64,000 bases of DNA. It comes from Candidatus Nanoarchaeia archaeon. GTDB taxonomy: Archaea; Nanobdellota; Nanobdellia; SCGC-AAA011-G17; JACPNG01. The notes under the pieces are model-generated. The model was not told where the DNA came from. It made no database searches and saw only the letters and a list, made by a program, of their open reading frames with translations. Positions 19,060 through 26,516 of the stretch are shown in pieces; position 1 is the first letter of the stretch; each line of letters starts with the position of its first letter. A program made the translations under genes and the position numbers. The stretch covers positions 85,812 to 149,811 of the forward strand of contig JAQTMK010000002.1 in assembly GCA_028714375.1 (NCBI GenBank), read 5' to 3'.

Positions 19060-19181
19060 TAAAAAAAATCAGAGAAATCCTTATTATTTAAAGATTATTA
19101 TGCTCAAAAGAATATTAAGTAATCGCAAATTATTTAAGCTTCTAAACTACCTCTTTTATGTATATTTTCTCACGAGGAAGC

Positions 19182-19622
19182 ATGACAGACTTAGAAATAC
19201 TCAAAAAAATACTAAACCAGGAAACCGAAGCAGAAAAGCGTTACATAGAACAGATAAATAAAATCAGAACTCCAATCATAAGAAAAGTTCTAAAAGATAT
19301 ACGATTGGAAGAATATCGTCATAAAAGGGAACTTATTGTAATACTGAAGAATATGGAAGATCATTTTGATGATAAACCTTATGCAGAAGTGGAAAAGATT
19401 ATGCCAGAAGAACCTGGCTCAGAAGATTTTAGATTAGTTCAGGCTTTATTAGAATTAGATAAAGAAAAAGAAGCAGAAGCAGCAACTTTGTACCTTGAGT
19501 CTTCAGAAAAAGCTGAAGATCCAAAATTAAGAGACTTATTTCTGGAATTTTTAAATCAGGAAAAAGCACACGAAAAGAAAATTAAGACTTTAATAGATCA
19601 ACTAAACTTGTTTAATAGATAA
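19182..19622 (+). CDS. Ferritin-like / rubrerythrin-type four-helix protein
   Basis: About 146 aa, almost entirely helical. Ligand-like residues occur in the rubrerythrin pattern: ETEAEKRY in helix 1, EEYRHKRE in helix 2, EKEAEAATLY in helix 3 and EKAHEKK in helix 4, giving E, ExxH, E, ExxH for a di-iron site. The ATG at 19182 has a GAGGAAG Shine-Dalgarno sequence; an ATG at 19158 lies about 25 nt after a TATA box and could be a leaderless start adding eight residues. A role in iron handling or peroxide defence is inferred. It lacks a C-terminal rubredoxin domain. Confidence 0.7.
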   Translation: MTDLEILKKILNQETEAEKRYIEQINKIRTPIIRKVLKDIRLEEYRHKRELIVILKNMEDHFDDKPYAEVEKIMPEEPGSEDFRLVQALLELDKEKEAEAATLYLESSEKAEDPKLRDLFLEFLNQEKAHEKKIKTLIDQLNLFNR

Positions 19623-19650
19623 ATCAAATCACCCATTATTCTTTGCAAGA

Positions 19651-19660
19651 AAGTTTATAA
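19651..19660 (+). promoter_or_regulatory. TATA box for leaderless radical SAM gene
   Basis: AAGTTTATAA is centred about 27 nt upstream of the ATG at 19683, the spacing expected if transcription starts at the initiation codon. Confidence 0.5.
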
Positions 19661-19682
19661 GTTAATTCTCAAGATAACCTTC

Positions 19683-20441
19683 ATGGAAGAAATACATTAC
19701 CTTCTTGGAAATTCCTGTAAATTAAATTGTGACTTCTGTTTTTGGGATATCCGAATGCCAGATACAACATTAGAGTTTAAAAAGAAAATTGTTGATAAAA
19801 TCATACAAGCAAACATAAAAAAAGTCACTATAAGTGGAGGGGAGCCATCTGAAAATCCCAATTTCTTAGAGATTTTAGAACATATGCATAAAAATAATTT
19901 AGAAACCATAGTTCATACAAACGGATTGAGTATCACAGATAAAATTGCAGAAAAAATGGCTAATTATACTTCCAGAGTGAGTTTGACCTTAGATGGTTTT
20001 GATAAAGAAGTTCTTTCATTAATGAGAAAAGATTATAATATAACCAACCACACCCTCCATTTAATTAAATTATTCCAAAACCTAAACACTCCAACTAATA
20101 TAAAAACCCTAGTTACAAAGATAAACAAAAACGAAATACCTAAAATAGGAGATACTTTAAAATCTTTTCCAATACAATATTGGTCACTCTTAGAATTTAT
20201 TCCAATCAATAGGGGCAATGCCAACAAAGATAAGTTTTATATTTCTCCCTTGGAGTTTGATACAATCTATGAAGAAACTAAAAATAAGTTTCCAGGGCTA
20301 GAGATAAGAAAAAGAAGATTTACAGATAAGGAGAAGGATTATTGTTTTATTGCACCAGACGGGGGGTTATACACTTATTTGAAAGATAAAGGAGATATTC
20401 TTATAGGAAATATCCAGACAACAAATCTTAATTCTTTATAA
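19683..20441 (+). CDS. Radical SAM protein
   Basis: A 252-aa protein with CKLNCDFC (residues 12-19), the CxxxCxxC cluster motif, close to the N-terminus as in MoaA/SPASM-type enzymes. ISGGEPSENP supplies the GGE motif and TLDGFDKEVL follows. A single Cys near the C-terminus (KDYCFIAPDGG) is a remnant of, or alternative to, a SPASM cluster, which otherwise appears missing. The protein is shorter than most MoaA-like enzymes. The substrate is unknown. It is leaderless and convergent with the membrane protein at 20447. Confidence 0.75.
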   Translation: MEEIHYLLGNSCKLNCDFCFWDIRMPDTTLEFKKKIVDKIIQANIKKVTISGGEPSENPNFLEILEHMHKNNLETIVHTNGLSITDKIAEKMANYTSRVSLTLDGFDKEVLSLMRKDYNITNHTLHLIKLFQNLNTPTNIKTLVTKINKNEIPKIGDTLKSFPIQYWSLLEFIPINRGNANKDKFYISPLEFDTIYEETKNKFPGLEIRKRRFTDKEKDYCFIAPDGGLYTYLKDKGDILIGNIQTTNLNSL

Positions 20442-20446
20442 ACTTA

Positions 20447-20983
20447 TTAAAAACATCCATAAAATCCTGAAGTATAATCTCCGTATTCTATTCCATAAGC
20501 TCTTGCCCAAGAATCAAGATAAGTATGGCTTCCGCTTTTCAATGTAACATCTAAATATTGATGCGGAGAAATCAGGCAAACCATACTTATTTTCTGTTTA
20601 AGATTTTTGTCTTCAAAACAGCCGGATTTAGTCAATAAAATTCTTAAAATATAATTAAAAGTCATACAATGCATGTATTGGCTATCCTGATTCCATATCT
20701 TATCGAGATCAGAAACAAACAACCAGTTAAATCTTGAATATGTCTTGTATTTCCCTCCCCTCCATTTGCTTGTAACCATATCATAAGCTTTATACAAACA
20801 TTCTTCCTGACTTTTTGAATTATTTAATTCCTCAACCCATAATTCCATCCCAAAAGGGATCTTATCTGGAAGTTGTTTTTTCCAGAGCATATTGGGGATA
20901 CTTGAAAAGAGAAATAATATCAGAATAAATATTGCTAAAATTTTTATTTTATGTTTTTTAACCTTAAGCAGTATTCTTCTCAT
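20447..20983 (-). CDS. Membrane-anchored protein, possible transglutaminase-like fold
   Basis: A 178-aa protein with an N-terminal basic region and one transmembrane helix (KILAIFILILFLFSSIPNM). The outer domain has a candidate Cys-His-Asp triad in transglutaminase order: Cys in QYMHCMTFNYILR, His in SPHQYLDVTL and Asp in TYLDSWARAYG. The spacing and the aromatic context resemble bacterial and archaeal transglutaminase-like cysteine proteases, but overall similarity is weak. It is the last gene of the operon that starts with signal peptidase I. An extracytoplasmic peptidase or crosslinking role is a hypothesis. Confidence 0.5.
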   Translation of the reverse strand: MRRILLKVKKHKIKILAIFILILFLFSSIPNMLWKKQLPDKIPFGMELWVEELNNSKSQEECLYKAYDMVTSKWRGGKYKTYSRFNWLFVSDLDKIWNQDSQYMHCMTFNYILRILLTKSGCFEDKNLKQKISMVCLISPHQYLDVTLKSGSHTYLDSWARAYGIEYGDYTSGFYGCF

Positions 20984-21015
20984 CCATCCAAAAGAATATA
21001 ATACTCTATAAAAAA

Positions 21016-21588
21016 TTAACGTTTCTTATTTACTAAATAAAAACTAGCAACGCAGCTCCCCAATAAACCAAAAACCAAATCCAATGCATTATTTATATAA
21101 TCACCAACCTGATTTGCAGCTCCTAACCACACAGCGGGAATTAATTCCAAAACTTCATAAAAACCAGCAACGCCTAAAGACATTAAAATCAAATAAAAAA
21201 ACCAAGTTGATTTTCTTATGTTTTTATTTAGATGAGGTCTTATTATGTGATTTATCATGAATGTAACAGTAAAAATTCCAAAGAAATGAACCAAGTTATC
21301 ATATTTCAAAACTCCATCAATAAACCAATAATCATAAAGTCTTACATTCCCAATATCTATATGCCCTCCAAGAATATGTAAAGTCAGTAATATTGTTAAC
21401 CCTAACATGGATAAAACCGGAAAATTAAAATTCTTGTAAAATAAAACAAAAAATAATATAACAACTGCCATCAAAGCAGTATAATAAAGAAATTCATAAT
21501 TGCCTTTTGAAACAAAAAAGATAGTAAATAAAGCCATGAATAATATAGAGTAAATTAACATCAATCTTAATGCAGTTTTCTTCTCCAT
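21016..21588 (-). CDS. Integral membrane protein, DUF2238/YjdF-like
   Basis: About 190 aa with six predicted transmembrane helices. Family-like features are GGHIDIGNVRLYDYW, KYDNLVHFFGIF, GVAGFYEVLELIP and VGDYINNALDLVFGLLG, with conserved polar residues inside helices. I start at the ATG at 21588; an ATG at 21597 adds three residues. Function of the family is unknown. It is co-directional with PCNA, 35 nt downstream of that gene's stop. Confidence 0.65.
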   Translation of the reverse strand: MEKKTALRLMLIYSILFMALFTIFFVSKGNYEFLYYTALMAVVILFFVLFYKNFNFPVLSMLGLTILLTLHILGGHIDIGNVRLYDYWFIDGVLKYDNLVHFFGIFTVTFMINHIIRPHLNKNIRKSTWFFYLILMSLGVAGFYEVLELIPAVWLGAANQVGDYINNALDLVFGLLGSCVASFYLVNKKR

Positions 21589-21623
21589 AAAAATCAAAAA
21601 TAAAACTTCAAATATAAATCTTT

Positions 21624-22370
21624 CTAATCACTGCTTACTCTTGGAGCTAAAATAAAAGATAAATCAAGTTTATCCAAAACCCTAAACTCAGCTTTCAAAG
21701 GATATTCTTTGTCAAAATTCAAAATAACCTTGTCAGACAGTTTACTTGCCTTGGAAATCTTCCTTAAATATTCCAGAGAATACTTGGCAATAATTTCTTC
21801 GTCCTGTGAAGTTATAGTTGTATCATCATCTCTTCCCACTTCAACCTTTGCATTATGCAATTTGCTTTCAGACTTAATCATAAAAGTATTTTTATTAGCA
21901 ACCAAAGCAACACTCTCAGCAATAACGCTCATGTCTTCAATAGCTTCATCAAAGATTAAAGTTGGCATCTCAATTCTTGCACCAAAATTTAATTCTGGAA
22001 TTCTCTGTTCAGATTCATCAATATCAATCAGACTCAAATTAAATGTTCTTGTTGATTCTCCTTTAAGTTGTATTCTTAATCTGTTTTTGTCTTCGTCAAG
22101 TTCCAACTTCAAAGTATCGCTTGGTTTTGCTCTTCTCAAAACCTGTTTTAAACTATCCAAACTTACAGATAAACTTACAGGTTTCTTAACATCGTATTCA
22201 ACAAAAGCACTGCTTAATAATTTGAAAATTATCATAGCAACATTAGCAGGATCCATTGCAACAATTTCTATTTTTGTTTCATCAACCTTAAATGTAACTT
22301 CGTTAACTAATTCAGAAATAATATTTATGCTGTCTTTTAGATATCTTGGCTCTGCTAAAACTAATTTCAT
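21624..22370 (-). CDS. pcn: DNA polymerase sliding clamp PCNA
   Basis: A 248-aa protein of normal PCNA length. The N-terminus MKLVLAEPRYLKDSINIISE, the VEIVAMDP-type strand (KIEIVAMDPANVAMI), a central LELDEDKNRLRIQL hairpin and the C-terminal KAEFRVLDKLDLSFILAPRV match archaeal clamps. It should form a trimeric ring that tethers polymerase, FEN1 and ligase. Both RFC subunits that load it are elsewhere in this window. It is in the TFS/OB-fold operon. Confidence 0.95.
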   Translation of the reverse strand: MKLVLAEPRYLKDSINIISELVNEVTFKVDETKIEIVAMDPANVAMIIFKLLSSAFVEYDVKKPVSLSVSLDSLKQVLRRAKPSDTLKLELDEDKNRLRIQLKGESTRTFNLSLIDIDESEQRIPELNFGARIEMPTLIFDEAIEDMSVIAESVALVANKNTFMIKSESKLHNAKVEVGRDDDTTITSQDEEIIAKYSLEYLRKISKASKLSDKVILNFDKEYPLKAEFRVLDKLDLSFILAPRVSSD

Positions 22371-22393
22371 CTATTAAATTGGTAAAACTTCAT

Positions 22394-22828
22394 TTATATT
22401 ATTTTTGGTGATTGAACATATTGTTTTTTAAAGAAATCAGCAACAATATAAACTCCATAAATCAAACCCAAAACTCCCAGGGCCCATAAAGGTATATCTA
22501 ATACTAAATTAAAACTCAGACTGCTTAAAACTCCGGTCTCAATCAACAACGGCAACAATCCAAGAACTACAACAACTATATCAAAAATAGCTTTCTTAAG
22601 AAAAGGCAGGAATCTTAAAAGTTTAAAGATATAAGTCATGTGATAAACTGCGGCTATTGCAATAACAATCCCAATCAGGATATTATTAAAAATAAAACCA
22701 ATCTCCTGTAATCCGCCGTACACATAATAAAATGAAGCCACAGATAAAATAATTAAAAGTATAGCTACTAAAAACACACCCCAGTTTTTTCTTCTTTTAA
22801 TAAAAAAACCCAAGTTTTTTCCTATCAT
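22394..22828 (-). CDS. Small integral membrane protein
   Basis: A 144-aa protein with four hydrophobic helices (about residues 17-37, 42-62, 72-92, 104-124) and a basic N-terminus and C-terminus. No conserved polar motif or recognised family. It overlaps the OB-fold gene by 4 nt and precedes PCNA by 23 nt, so it is translated with replication genes without an obvious functional link. Confidence 0.6.
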   Translation of the reverse strand: MIGKNLGFFIKRRKNWGVFLVAILLIILSVASFYYVYGGLQEIGFIFNNILIGIVIAIAAVYHMTYIFKLLRFLPFLKKAIFDIVVVVLGLLPLLIETGVLSSLSFNLVLDIPLWALGVLGLIYGVYIVADFFKKQYVQSPKII

Positions 22829-23109
22829 TTAATTATCTCTTTGATTTTATTATATAAAACTTTATCGATTTTGTTAAAGTCCTGCACAATCAATGCATTT
22901 ACCTGCATGCCCTCCTCATAGGGGATTAATCTTCCAAAAACTCTTACATAATCACCACTAAATTCCTGGTTAAAATTAATCTGTATCTGTCCAGTCCCGT
23001 CATCTATAACAAAAAACTCGTGATTTTTTACAATCACTGTTCCAGAAACACAAACATTGGTATCTGTCCTGTCAAGTTTATTAATGGATTTTTCTGCATG
23101 GTGGTCCAT
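22825..23109 (-). CDS. OB-fold nucleic-acid-binding protein (RPA-like)
   Basis: A 94-aa single OB-fold domain: CVSGTVIVKNHEFFVIDDGT, QIQINFNQEF and VRVFGRLIPYEEGMQVNALI give the five-strand pattern of the tRNA_anti / RPA-like group. It lacks a zinc finger. Situated between TFS and PCNA genes with 1-nt and 4-nt overlaps, it is likely a small ssDNA- or RNA-binding protein in replication or transcription. Partner proteins are not identifiable here. Confidence 0.65.
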   Translation of the reverse strand: MDHHAEKSINKLDRTDTNVCVSGTVIVKNHEFFVIDDGTGQIQINFNQEFSGDYVRVFGRLIPYEEGMQVNALIVQDFNKIDKVLYNKIKEIIK

Positions 23110-23423
23110 TAATTAACCCTCCATCTGTTTTTGCATTTGGTACATTCAAAGAATCTTGTTTCTGCTTCATCAGCAGCTCTTGTTTGTATTGTCCAGAAGT
23201 AAGCAGTATTGTTTCCGCATTTAGGACATTCTTCTTTTGTCTTTGGTAATGTTTCTATTTTCTTGTCAACAAGTTCAATCTTATCCTCTCTTCCTAATTT
23301 AACCTCTTCAGTAATTAAAACATTTTTTCTTGCTCTTGAATTATAACCACATTTACATTTTAATATGATTCCATCTTTATCTCTTCCTGGAACAAGTACA
23401 GATCCACATTTTTGGCAGAACAT
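23109..23423 (-). CDS. tfs: Transcription factor S (TFIIS-like)
   Basis: About 104 aa with two zinc ribbons. The N-terminal ribbon has CQKCG and CKCGY; the C-terminal ribbon has CPKCG and CTKCKNRW and between them the tip loop RAADEAET with the Asp-Glu pair that stimulates RNA cleavage by polymerase. The full set of ligands and the acidic pair indicate a cleavage-competent factor. Two adjacent ATGs are possible (23426 or 23423); a GGAGG site lies upstream inside the signal peptidase stop region. Confidence 0.92.
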   Translation of the reverse strand: MFCQKCGSVLVPGRDKDGIILKCKCGYNSRARKNVLITEEVKLGREDKIELVDKKIETLPKTKEECPKCGNNTAYFWTIQTRAADEAETRFFECTKCKNRWRVN

Positions 23424-23427
23424 CATT

Positions 23428-23994
23428 TTATAACAATCCTCCTATCATTTTTATTAAATCCACAAACCATATCTTTATCCATCCTAGTAAAGGTATTCTG
23501 AAGACTGCCTTTCCAACAATTTGGCTGGTATTTATAGCTTTCGGATCCTGAATACTGTTGTTGTCTCCTTTTGTAATATACTCTTGATCTACTTTAACAA
23601 CCCTGTGTATTATTGGATACATATACTTATTGTCATTATAAACCACAACGTCTCCGAGATTTACATTTTTAGCACCAAAAATAACCATTATGTCTCCTTT
23701 GTTAAAACCATTTTTAAATCTGTAATCCATAAAATCAGATTTAGTAATACTTCTATCTAGATACCACTGTTTGTTTTCTTCCCACCAAGCATCAAAATTG
23801 CCTGGATGATGCTCCATACTTGATGAAACTACAGCAACAACAGGAAGATTGGTTCCAAAAAACAAACCCATTCCTGGGTATAAAATAAATTTAACAAGCA
23901 CAAAAGCGATAGCTAGGTTAGCTAACCAACTCCATATAGAATTATCCTTCCATAAGAAATGCCATACCTTCCTTGCTATTGTCTTAAAATGCAT
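23428..23994 (-). CDS. Signal peptidase I (archaeal type)
   Basis: A 188-aa membrane protease that cleaves Sec signal peptides. One N-terminal transmembrane helix precedes VVSSSMEHH with the catalytic Ser. The partner His is in YPIIHRVV, as in archaeal/ER (Ser-His) enzymes rather than bacterial Ser-Lys ones, and KGDNNSIQDP is the box-E motif. About 45 residues are inserted between the Ser motif and NKGDIMVI. It is the first gene of the TFS-PCNA operon. Its promoter, with AAACCTTTTTAAG, lies right after the terminator of the upstream RNA. Confidence 0.85.
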   Translation of the reverse strand: MHFKTIARKVWHFLWKDNSIWSWLANLAIAFVLVKFILYPGMGLFFGTNLPVVAVVSSSMEHHPGNFDAWWEENKQWYLDRSITKSDFMDYRFKNGFNKGDIMVIFGAKNVNLGDVVVYNDNKYMYPIIHRVVKVDQEYITKGDNNSIQDPKAINTSQIVGKAVFRIPLLGWIKIWFVDLIKMIGGLL

Positions 23995-24025
23995 TTGAAC
24001 ATTTAACCTATTAAAAACTTAAAAA

Positions 24026-24050
24026 GGTTTCTATTAATACATATATATAC
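24026..24050. repeat. Copy 1 of a terminator-linked conserved sequence
   Basis: Plus strand GGTTTCTATTAATACATATA followed by TATAC. On the minus strand it follows a hairpin and T-run and precedes the promoter of the next gene. Near-identical copies lie at 25810-25833 and 59904-59928. Confidence 0.6.
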
Positions 24051-24059
24051 TATATCGAT

Positions 24060-24100
24060 AAAAAAGAGGAACGCCTCCTTCAGGTCTTTCCTCTTTTTTT
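24060..24100 (-). terminator. Hairpin and oligo-T terminator (bidirectional in form)
   Basis: AAAAAAGAGGAA (24060-24071) pairs with TTCCTCTTTTTT (24088-24099). On the minus strand the stem is followed by six T, ending the structured RNA upstream. It also has a T-run on the plus strand, though no plus-strand gene ends here. Confidence 0.6.
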
Positions 24101-24455
24101 ATTTTGGTTTCGCTCAGGGGAGAGGTACTTGCTCCACCCGAGGAACCTCCCTGTAGAAACAGGAATAAACCCCAGTTTACCTAATTCTTAAGGACTGGGG
24201 AACTTATAATTTCAATTCTTGCGGGTGGCAAGTGCTCTTAGAGTGGGCGACCGGCTTATACATCGATTTCGGGCGGTCGAGTTTCAGGGTAAGTATCTTC
24301 TTCAGATAGTCCCTAATATTGCCCATAATAATTCCCACAAAGCACTCGCCTATCTACCCCGCAAGTATTTGGAAGATAATTTAGAGCCATAGTTGTCTAA
24401 CTTAGAGCTTCCTTTATTTTTCTTCTTTAATAAAAAACCGGCCCTTTCTCCTTAT
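24094..24455 (-). ncRNA. Structured non-coding RNA, class not assigned
   Basis: No credible reading frame exists here and base composition is clearly richer in G+C than the flanks. On the minus strand nested stems form an extended rod: 24365-24358 with 24225-24218 (8 bp), 24350-24341 with 24236-24227 (10 bp with one G-U), 24338-24334 with 24247-24243, then hairpins 24314-24286 and 24279-24248. Further hairpins are 24200-24170 and 24163-24150. The G-U pair would be an A-C mismatch on the plus strand, favouring minus. A TATA box (24472-24479) and a terminator (24060-24100) bracket it, giving about 390 nt. That size fits RNase P RNA or SRP RNA, and GGTAAACT plus GGAGCAAG resemble RNase P segments, but the invariant core could not be completed, so the class stays open. 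Confidence 0.6.
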
Positions 24456-24469
24456 TTCGGTTTTTCCGT

Positions 24470-24480
24470 ATAGTATAAAC
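24470..24480 (-). promoter_or_regulatory. TATA box of the structured RNA
   Basis: Minus strand GTTTATACTAT lies about 25 nt before the start of the structured segment, consistent with an archaeal promoter. Confidence 0.4.
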
Positions 24481-24529
24481 TAAAAAACACAAGAATATGT
24501 GCGATTTTGATGATATTTTAAAATTATTT

Positions 24530-24900
24530 TTTGCCTTGCCGAAGCAAGGCTAGACAAAATTCTGCCACATAAGACATCCTCTCTTTCAAGTTAAGGCATG
24601 GCGAAGGTTAGTTTGCCTTTCGCGCCGGTAAAATTATCCCATGACAATCATCCCAAAGTTATTGTAACGCACATTCATACACCACCTAAAACCCTTCGTG
24701 GGGTTATATCTCAAGATACAAAGTACCCCTGAACTTTTCAAAATCTTGAGAATATTTAAGAAGTCCTTATAACAGAGACCTTCCAGCTTTTTCCTTCAGT
24801 TCTAATTTTGAAGATAAACTTCAAACTAAAACAAATCCAGAAAAAACCTGTAGAAATAAACCCAAAGGGCAAATTCCTTTTGAAAGTCTCAAAATATAAG
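24530..24900 (-). ncRNA. Second structured, non-coding stretch
   Basis: Between the structured RNA above and the AMMECR1 gene there is no reading frame. A 7-bp hairpin capped by a UUCG tetraloop on the minus strand lies at 24550-24533. Other stems are 24600-24607 with 24616-24626 and 24700-24704 with 24725-24729. The segment 24709-24717 can pair perfectly with 24743-24751, competing with a local hairpin (24707-24718). Boundaries, strand and function are uncertain; it could be a second ncRNA or an untranslated region. Confidence 0.35.
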
Positions 24901-24943
24901 AATAATCTCAAACTTTTTTGTTTATAAACTTTTCGGTATGTAG

Positions 24944-25513
24944 TTACTGTTCAGTTACAGTTCCATCATCTCTTTCTTTAAACACCTGGGCCTGAAAAGT
25001 ATAAACTTCGCAATCTTTTTCCTTCCAGTTATCTTCCAATAAACCAGCCTTTAAACAGGTCTGTTTTAAGAACTCTTCACTTGTCCAGTTATGATCTTTG
25101 GCAACCTGTGGCAATAATAATCCAGAAAAACCAGAACAACCAACAATCAAACCATCTCTACATACTTTAATCTTCTCAACATATCTTTCAGGTCTGACTT
25201 CTAATAGTTCAGGTACAGTCAAAACAGAAATCTCAATAGTCATATCTTTAAGCTCTTTCTCTGTTATATGTTTAAATCTATTATCCTGGAAAGCAGCCTG
25301 TCTTGCCATATCTATCACAGCCCTCCCTAAATTCTCATAAGGGAGAACCAAACCTATACAACCTCGAAGATTTTCCTTAACATAAACAGTCACAAAAACT
25401 CCCTTTTTCTCAGGAAATATTTTAGTATCCATTTCCTTGTTTTTAAAATAGAATTCAATTGACTTTCTAGCAATATCAATTAATTGTTTGCCTTGAACTA
25501 ATGTATATTTCAT
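24944..25513 (-). CDS. AMMECR1-domain protein (AmmeMemoRadiSam system protein A)
   Basis: A 189-aa protein covering the whole AMMECR1 domain. The hallmark LRGCIG motif appears at about residues 50-55, with DNRFKHITEKEL, DMTIEISVLTVPELL and GFSGLLLPQVA in family order. AMMECR1 proteins are widespread in archaea and eukaryotes and co-occur with Memo and the AmrS radical SAM enzyme; the biochemical role is not settled. An AmrS-like gene is at 49055-49933, but no Memo gene is visible in the window. Its start overlaps the rpoL stop by 4 nt. Confidence 0.9.
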   Translation of the reverse strand: MKYTLVQGKQLIDIARKSIEFYFKNKEMDTKIFPEKKGVFVTVYVKENLRGCIGLVLPYENLGRAVIDMARQAAFQDNRFKHITEKELKDMTIEISVLTVPELLEVRPERYVEKIKVCRDGLIVGCSGFSGLLLPQVAKDHNWTSEEFLKQTCLKAGLLEDNWKEKDCEVYTFQAQVFKERDDGTVTEQ

Positions 25514-25779
25514 TTCATTATAGCTTCAAATTTGCTATCAAACTCTTTTACTCTGTCTTTTAATCTTGAAACAGCGTCTTTTAATGCCTTTTCAGGATCC
25601 TTGGCATCTAATATGAAAATAATTTCTTTGGTCAAACTGTGTGGAACATTATATCCAGCAAACTCCACATTTTTATCGTTCCAAAGTTCTTTTCTTAATA
25701 AATTACAGAATGTATGGGTTTCTCCCTTTATCTCAAATTTAAGCTTAGTTCCTTCTTTGCTTAATAATTTGATTTCCAT
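25510..25779 (-). CDS. rpoL: RNA polymerase subunit L (Rpo11)
   Basis: An 89-aa protein with the RPB11/AC19-type motif GETHTFCNLLRKEL and AGYNVPHSLTKEIIF. It pairs with Rpo3 in polymerase assembly. The promoter AAACCTTTAAAA is about 25-30 nt upstream, so it is nearly leaderless. It is co-transcribed with AMMECR1 by a 4-nt overlap. Confidence 0.92.
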   Translation of the reverse strand: MEIKLLSKEGTKLKFEIKGETHTFCNLLRKELWNDKNVEFAGYNVPHSLTKEIIFILDAKDPEKALKDAVSRLKDRVKEFDSKFEAIMK

Positions 25780-25809
25780 AGCTCAATTTCATAAACAACT
25801 ATTTTTAAA

Positions 25810-25833
25810 GGTTTCTATAATACAAATATATAC
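25810..25833. repeat. Copy 2 of the terminator-linked conserved sequence
   Basis: Plus strand GGTTTCTATAATACAAATAT followed by ATAC. On the minus strand it lies between the hairpin terminator of the 25881-26750 gene pair and the rpoL promoter. Confidence 0.6.
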
Positions 25834-25842
25834 CTTATCCAG

Positions 25843-25867
25843 AAAAAAGAGCTGGATTTTCCAGCTC
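25843..25867 (-). terminator. Hairpin and oligo-T terminator
   Basis: GAGCTGG (25849-25855) pairs with CCAGCTC (25861-25867) around a 5-nt loop. On the minus strand the stem runs into six T (25848-25843). It lies 14 nt after the stop of the membrane protein gene. Confidence 0.7.
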
Positions 25868-25880
25868 ATCAAATTTAAAT

Positions 25881-26504
25881 CTAAACAAACCATATTACAT
25901 TACCCCTTGGACTTCCTTTAGGTAGTCTATTTCCAAACCGGCCTAGTATATTTGTTAAAACATCGATTTTTCTTTGTATCCCTTTTATTGTCTCTTCTTT
26001 CTTAACATTTTCTTCACTTGTTCTTGGTTCTTTGGACTCTTCTTCAAGGAGATAATGCATTAAGGCTCCCAATGATACTGCCAAACTATCTCTAAATGAT
26101 TTGTTCTTAGACGCAAATTTTCCCACATCTTTGAGGTCTTTTTCTGAGAAAGTAAATAATACTGAAATAGTCCAGCTCTTTTTTTCCTCTTTCTTTTTTC
26201 TCATCCCTTTTATCCAAACCCATATCAATAGTATCAGTACTGGTGAGAACATAATTCCTAAACTAATTCCGATAACATATAAGCTAATCCATTTTCCAAA
26301 TACAAACCAGTTTGTTCCTCCTGTACACACAAAACCCAGATCCACTAAAAACCATATCACACCTATACCAAAAGCTAGTACCAAAATCATATATCCCCAC
26401 AAGATAATTCCATCCAGAATTGAAGCACCTCTAAATCTGGGATAAATTTCCTCATAAGGATCTGGTTCAAGTGGATACTCTTTCTTTTTCACAATTTTTC
26501 TCAT
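25881..26504 (-). CDS. Membrane protein with cytosolic helical tail, unknown
   Basis: A 207-aa protein with two long hydrophobic segments (about residues 30-55 and 68-98). The first is followed by LGFVCTGG and the second ends in KGMRKKKEEKK, so the C-terminal half is cytosolic and helical (KDLKDVGKFASKNKSFRD, LMHYLLEEESKEPR). No family recognised. It has a strong AAAGGAGG Shine-Dalgarno site, 12 nt after the preceding small membrane gene. It ends at a hairpin terminator. Confidence 0.6.
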   Translation of the reverse strand: MRKIVKKKEYPLEPDPYEEIYPRFRGASILDGIILWGYMILVLAFGIGVIWFLVDLGFVCTGGTNWFVFGKWISLYVIGISLGIMFSPVLILLIWVWIKGMRKKKEEKKSWTISVLFTFSEKDLKDVGKFASKNKSFRDSLAVSLGALMHYLLEEESKEPRTSEENVKKEETIKGIQRKIDVLTNILGRFGNRLPKGSPRGNVIWFV

Positions 26505-26516
26505 AATTTTCCTCCT

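Noticed and set aside
24060..24100. GAGGAAAG in the minus-strand hairpin as an RNase P CR-I (GAGGAAAGUCC).
   Set aside because: It lies in the terminator at the 3' end, which is the wrong place, and its bases are explained by the stem.
24245..24280. Plus-strand sequence GACCGGCTTATA resembling the RNase P CR-V core (CCGGCUUA).
   Set aside because: The matching CR-I partner could not be found on the plus strand, the long stem has an A-C mismatch on that strand, and promoter and terminator favour the minus strand. Kept only as a reason to run a covariance model.
24094..24900. SRP RNA or tmRNA.
   Set aside because: No helix 8 signature (GGAAG-type loop followed by AGCAG) was found on either strand. 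tmRNA is not expected in archaea and no tRNA-like ends are present.
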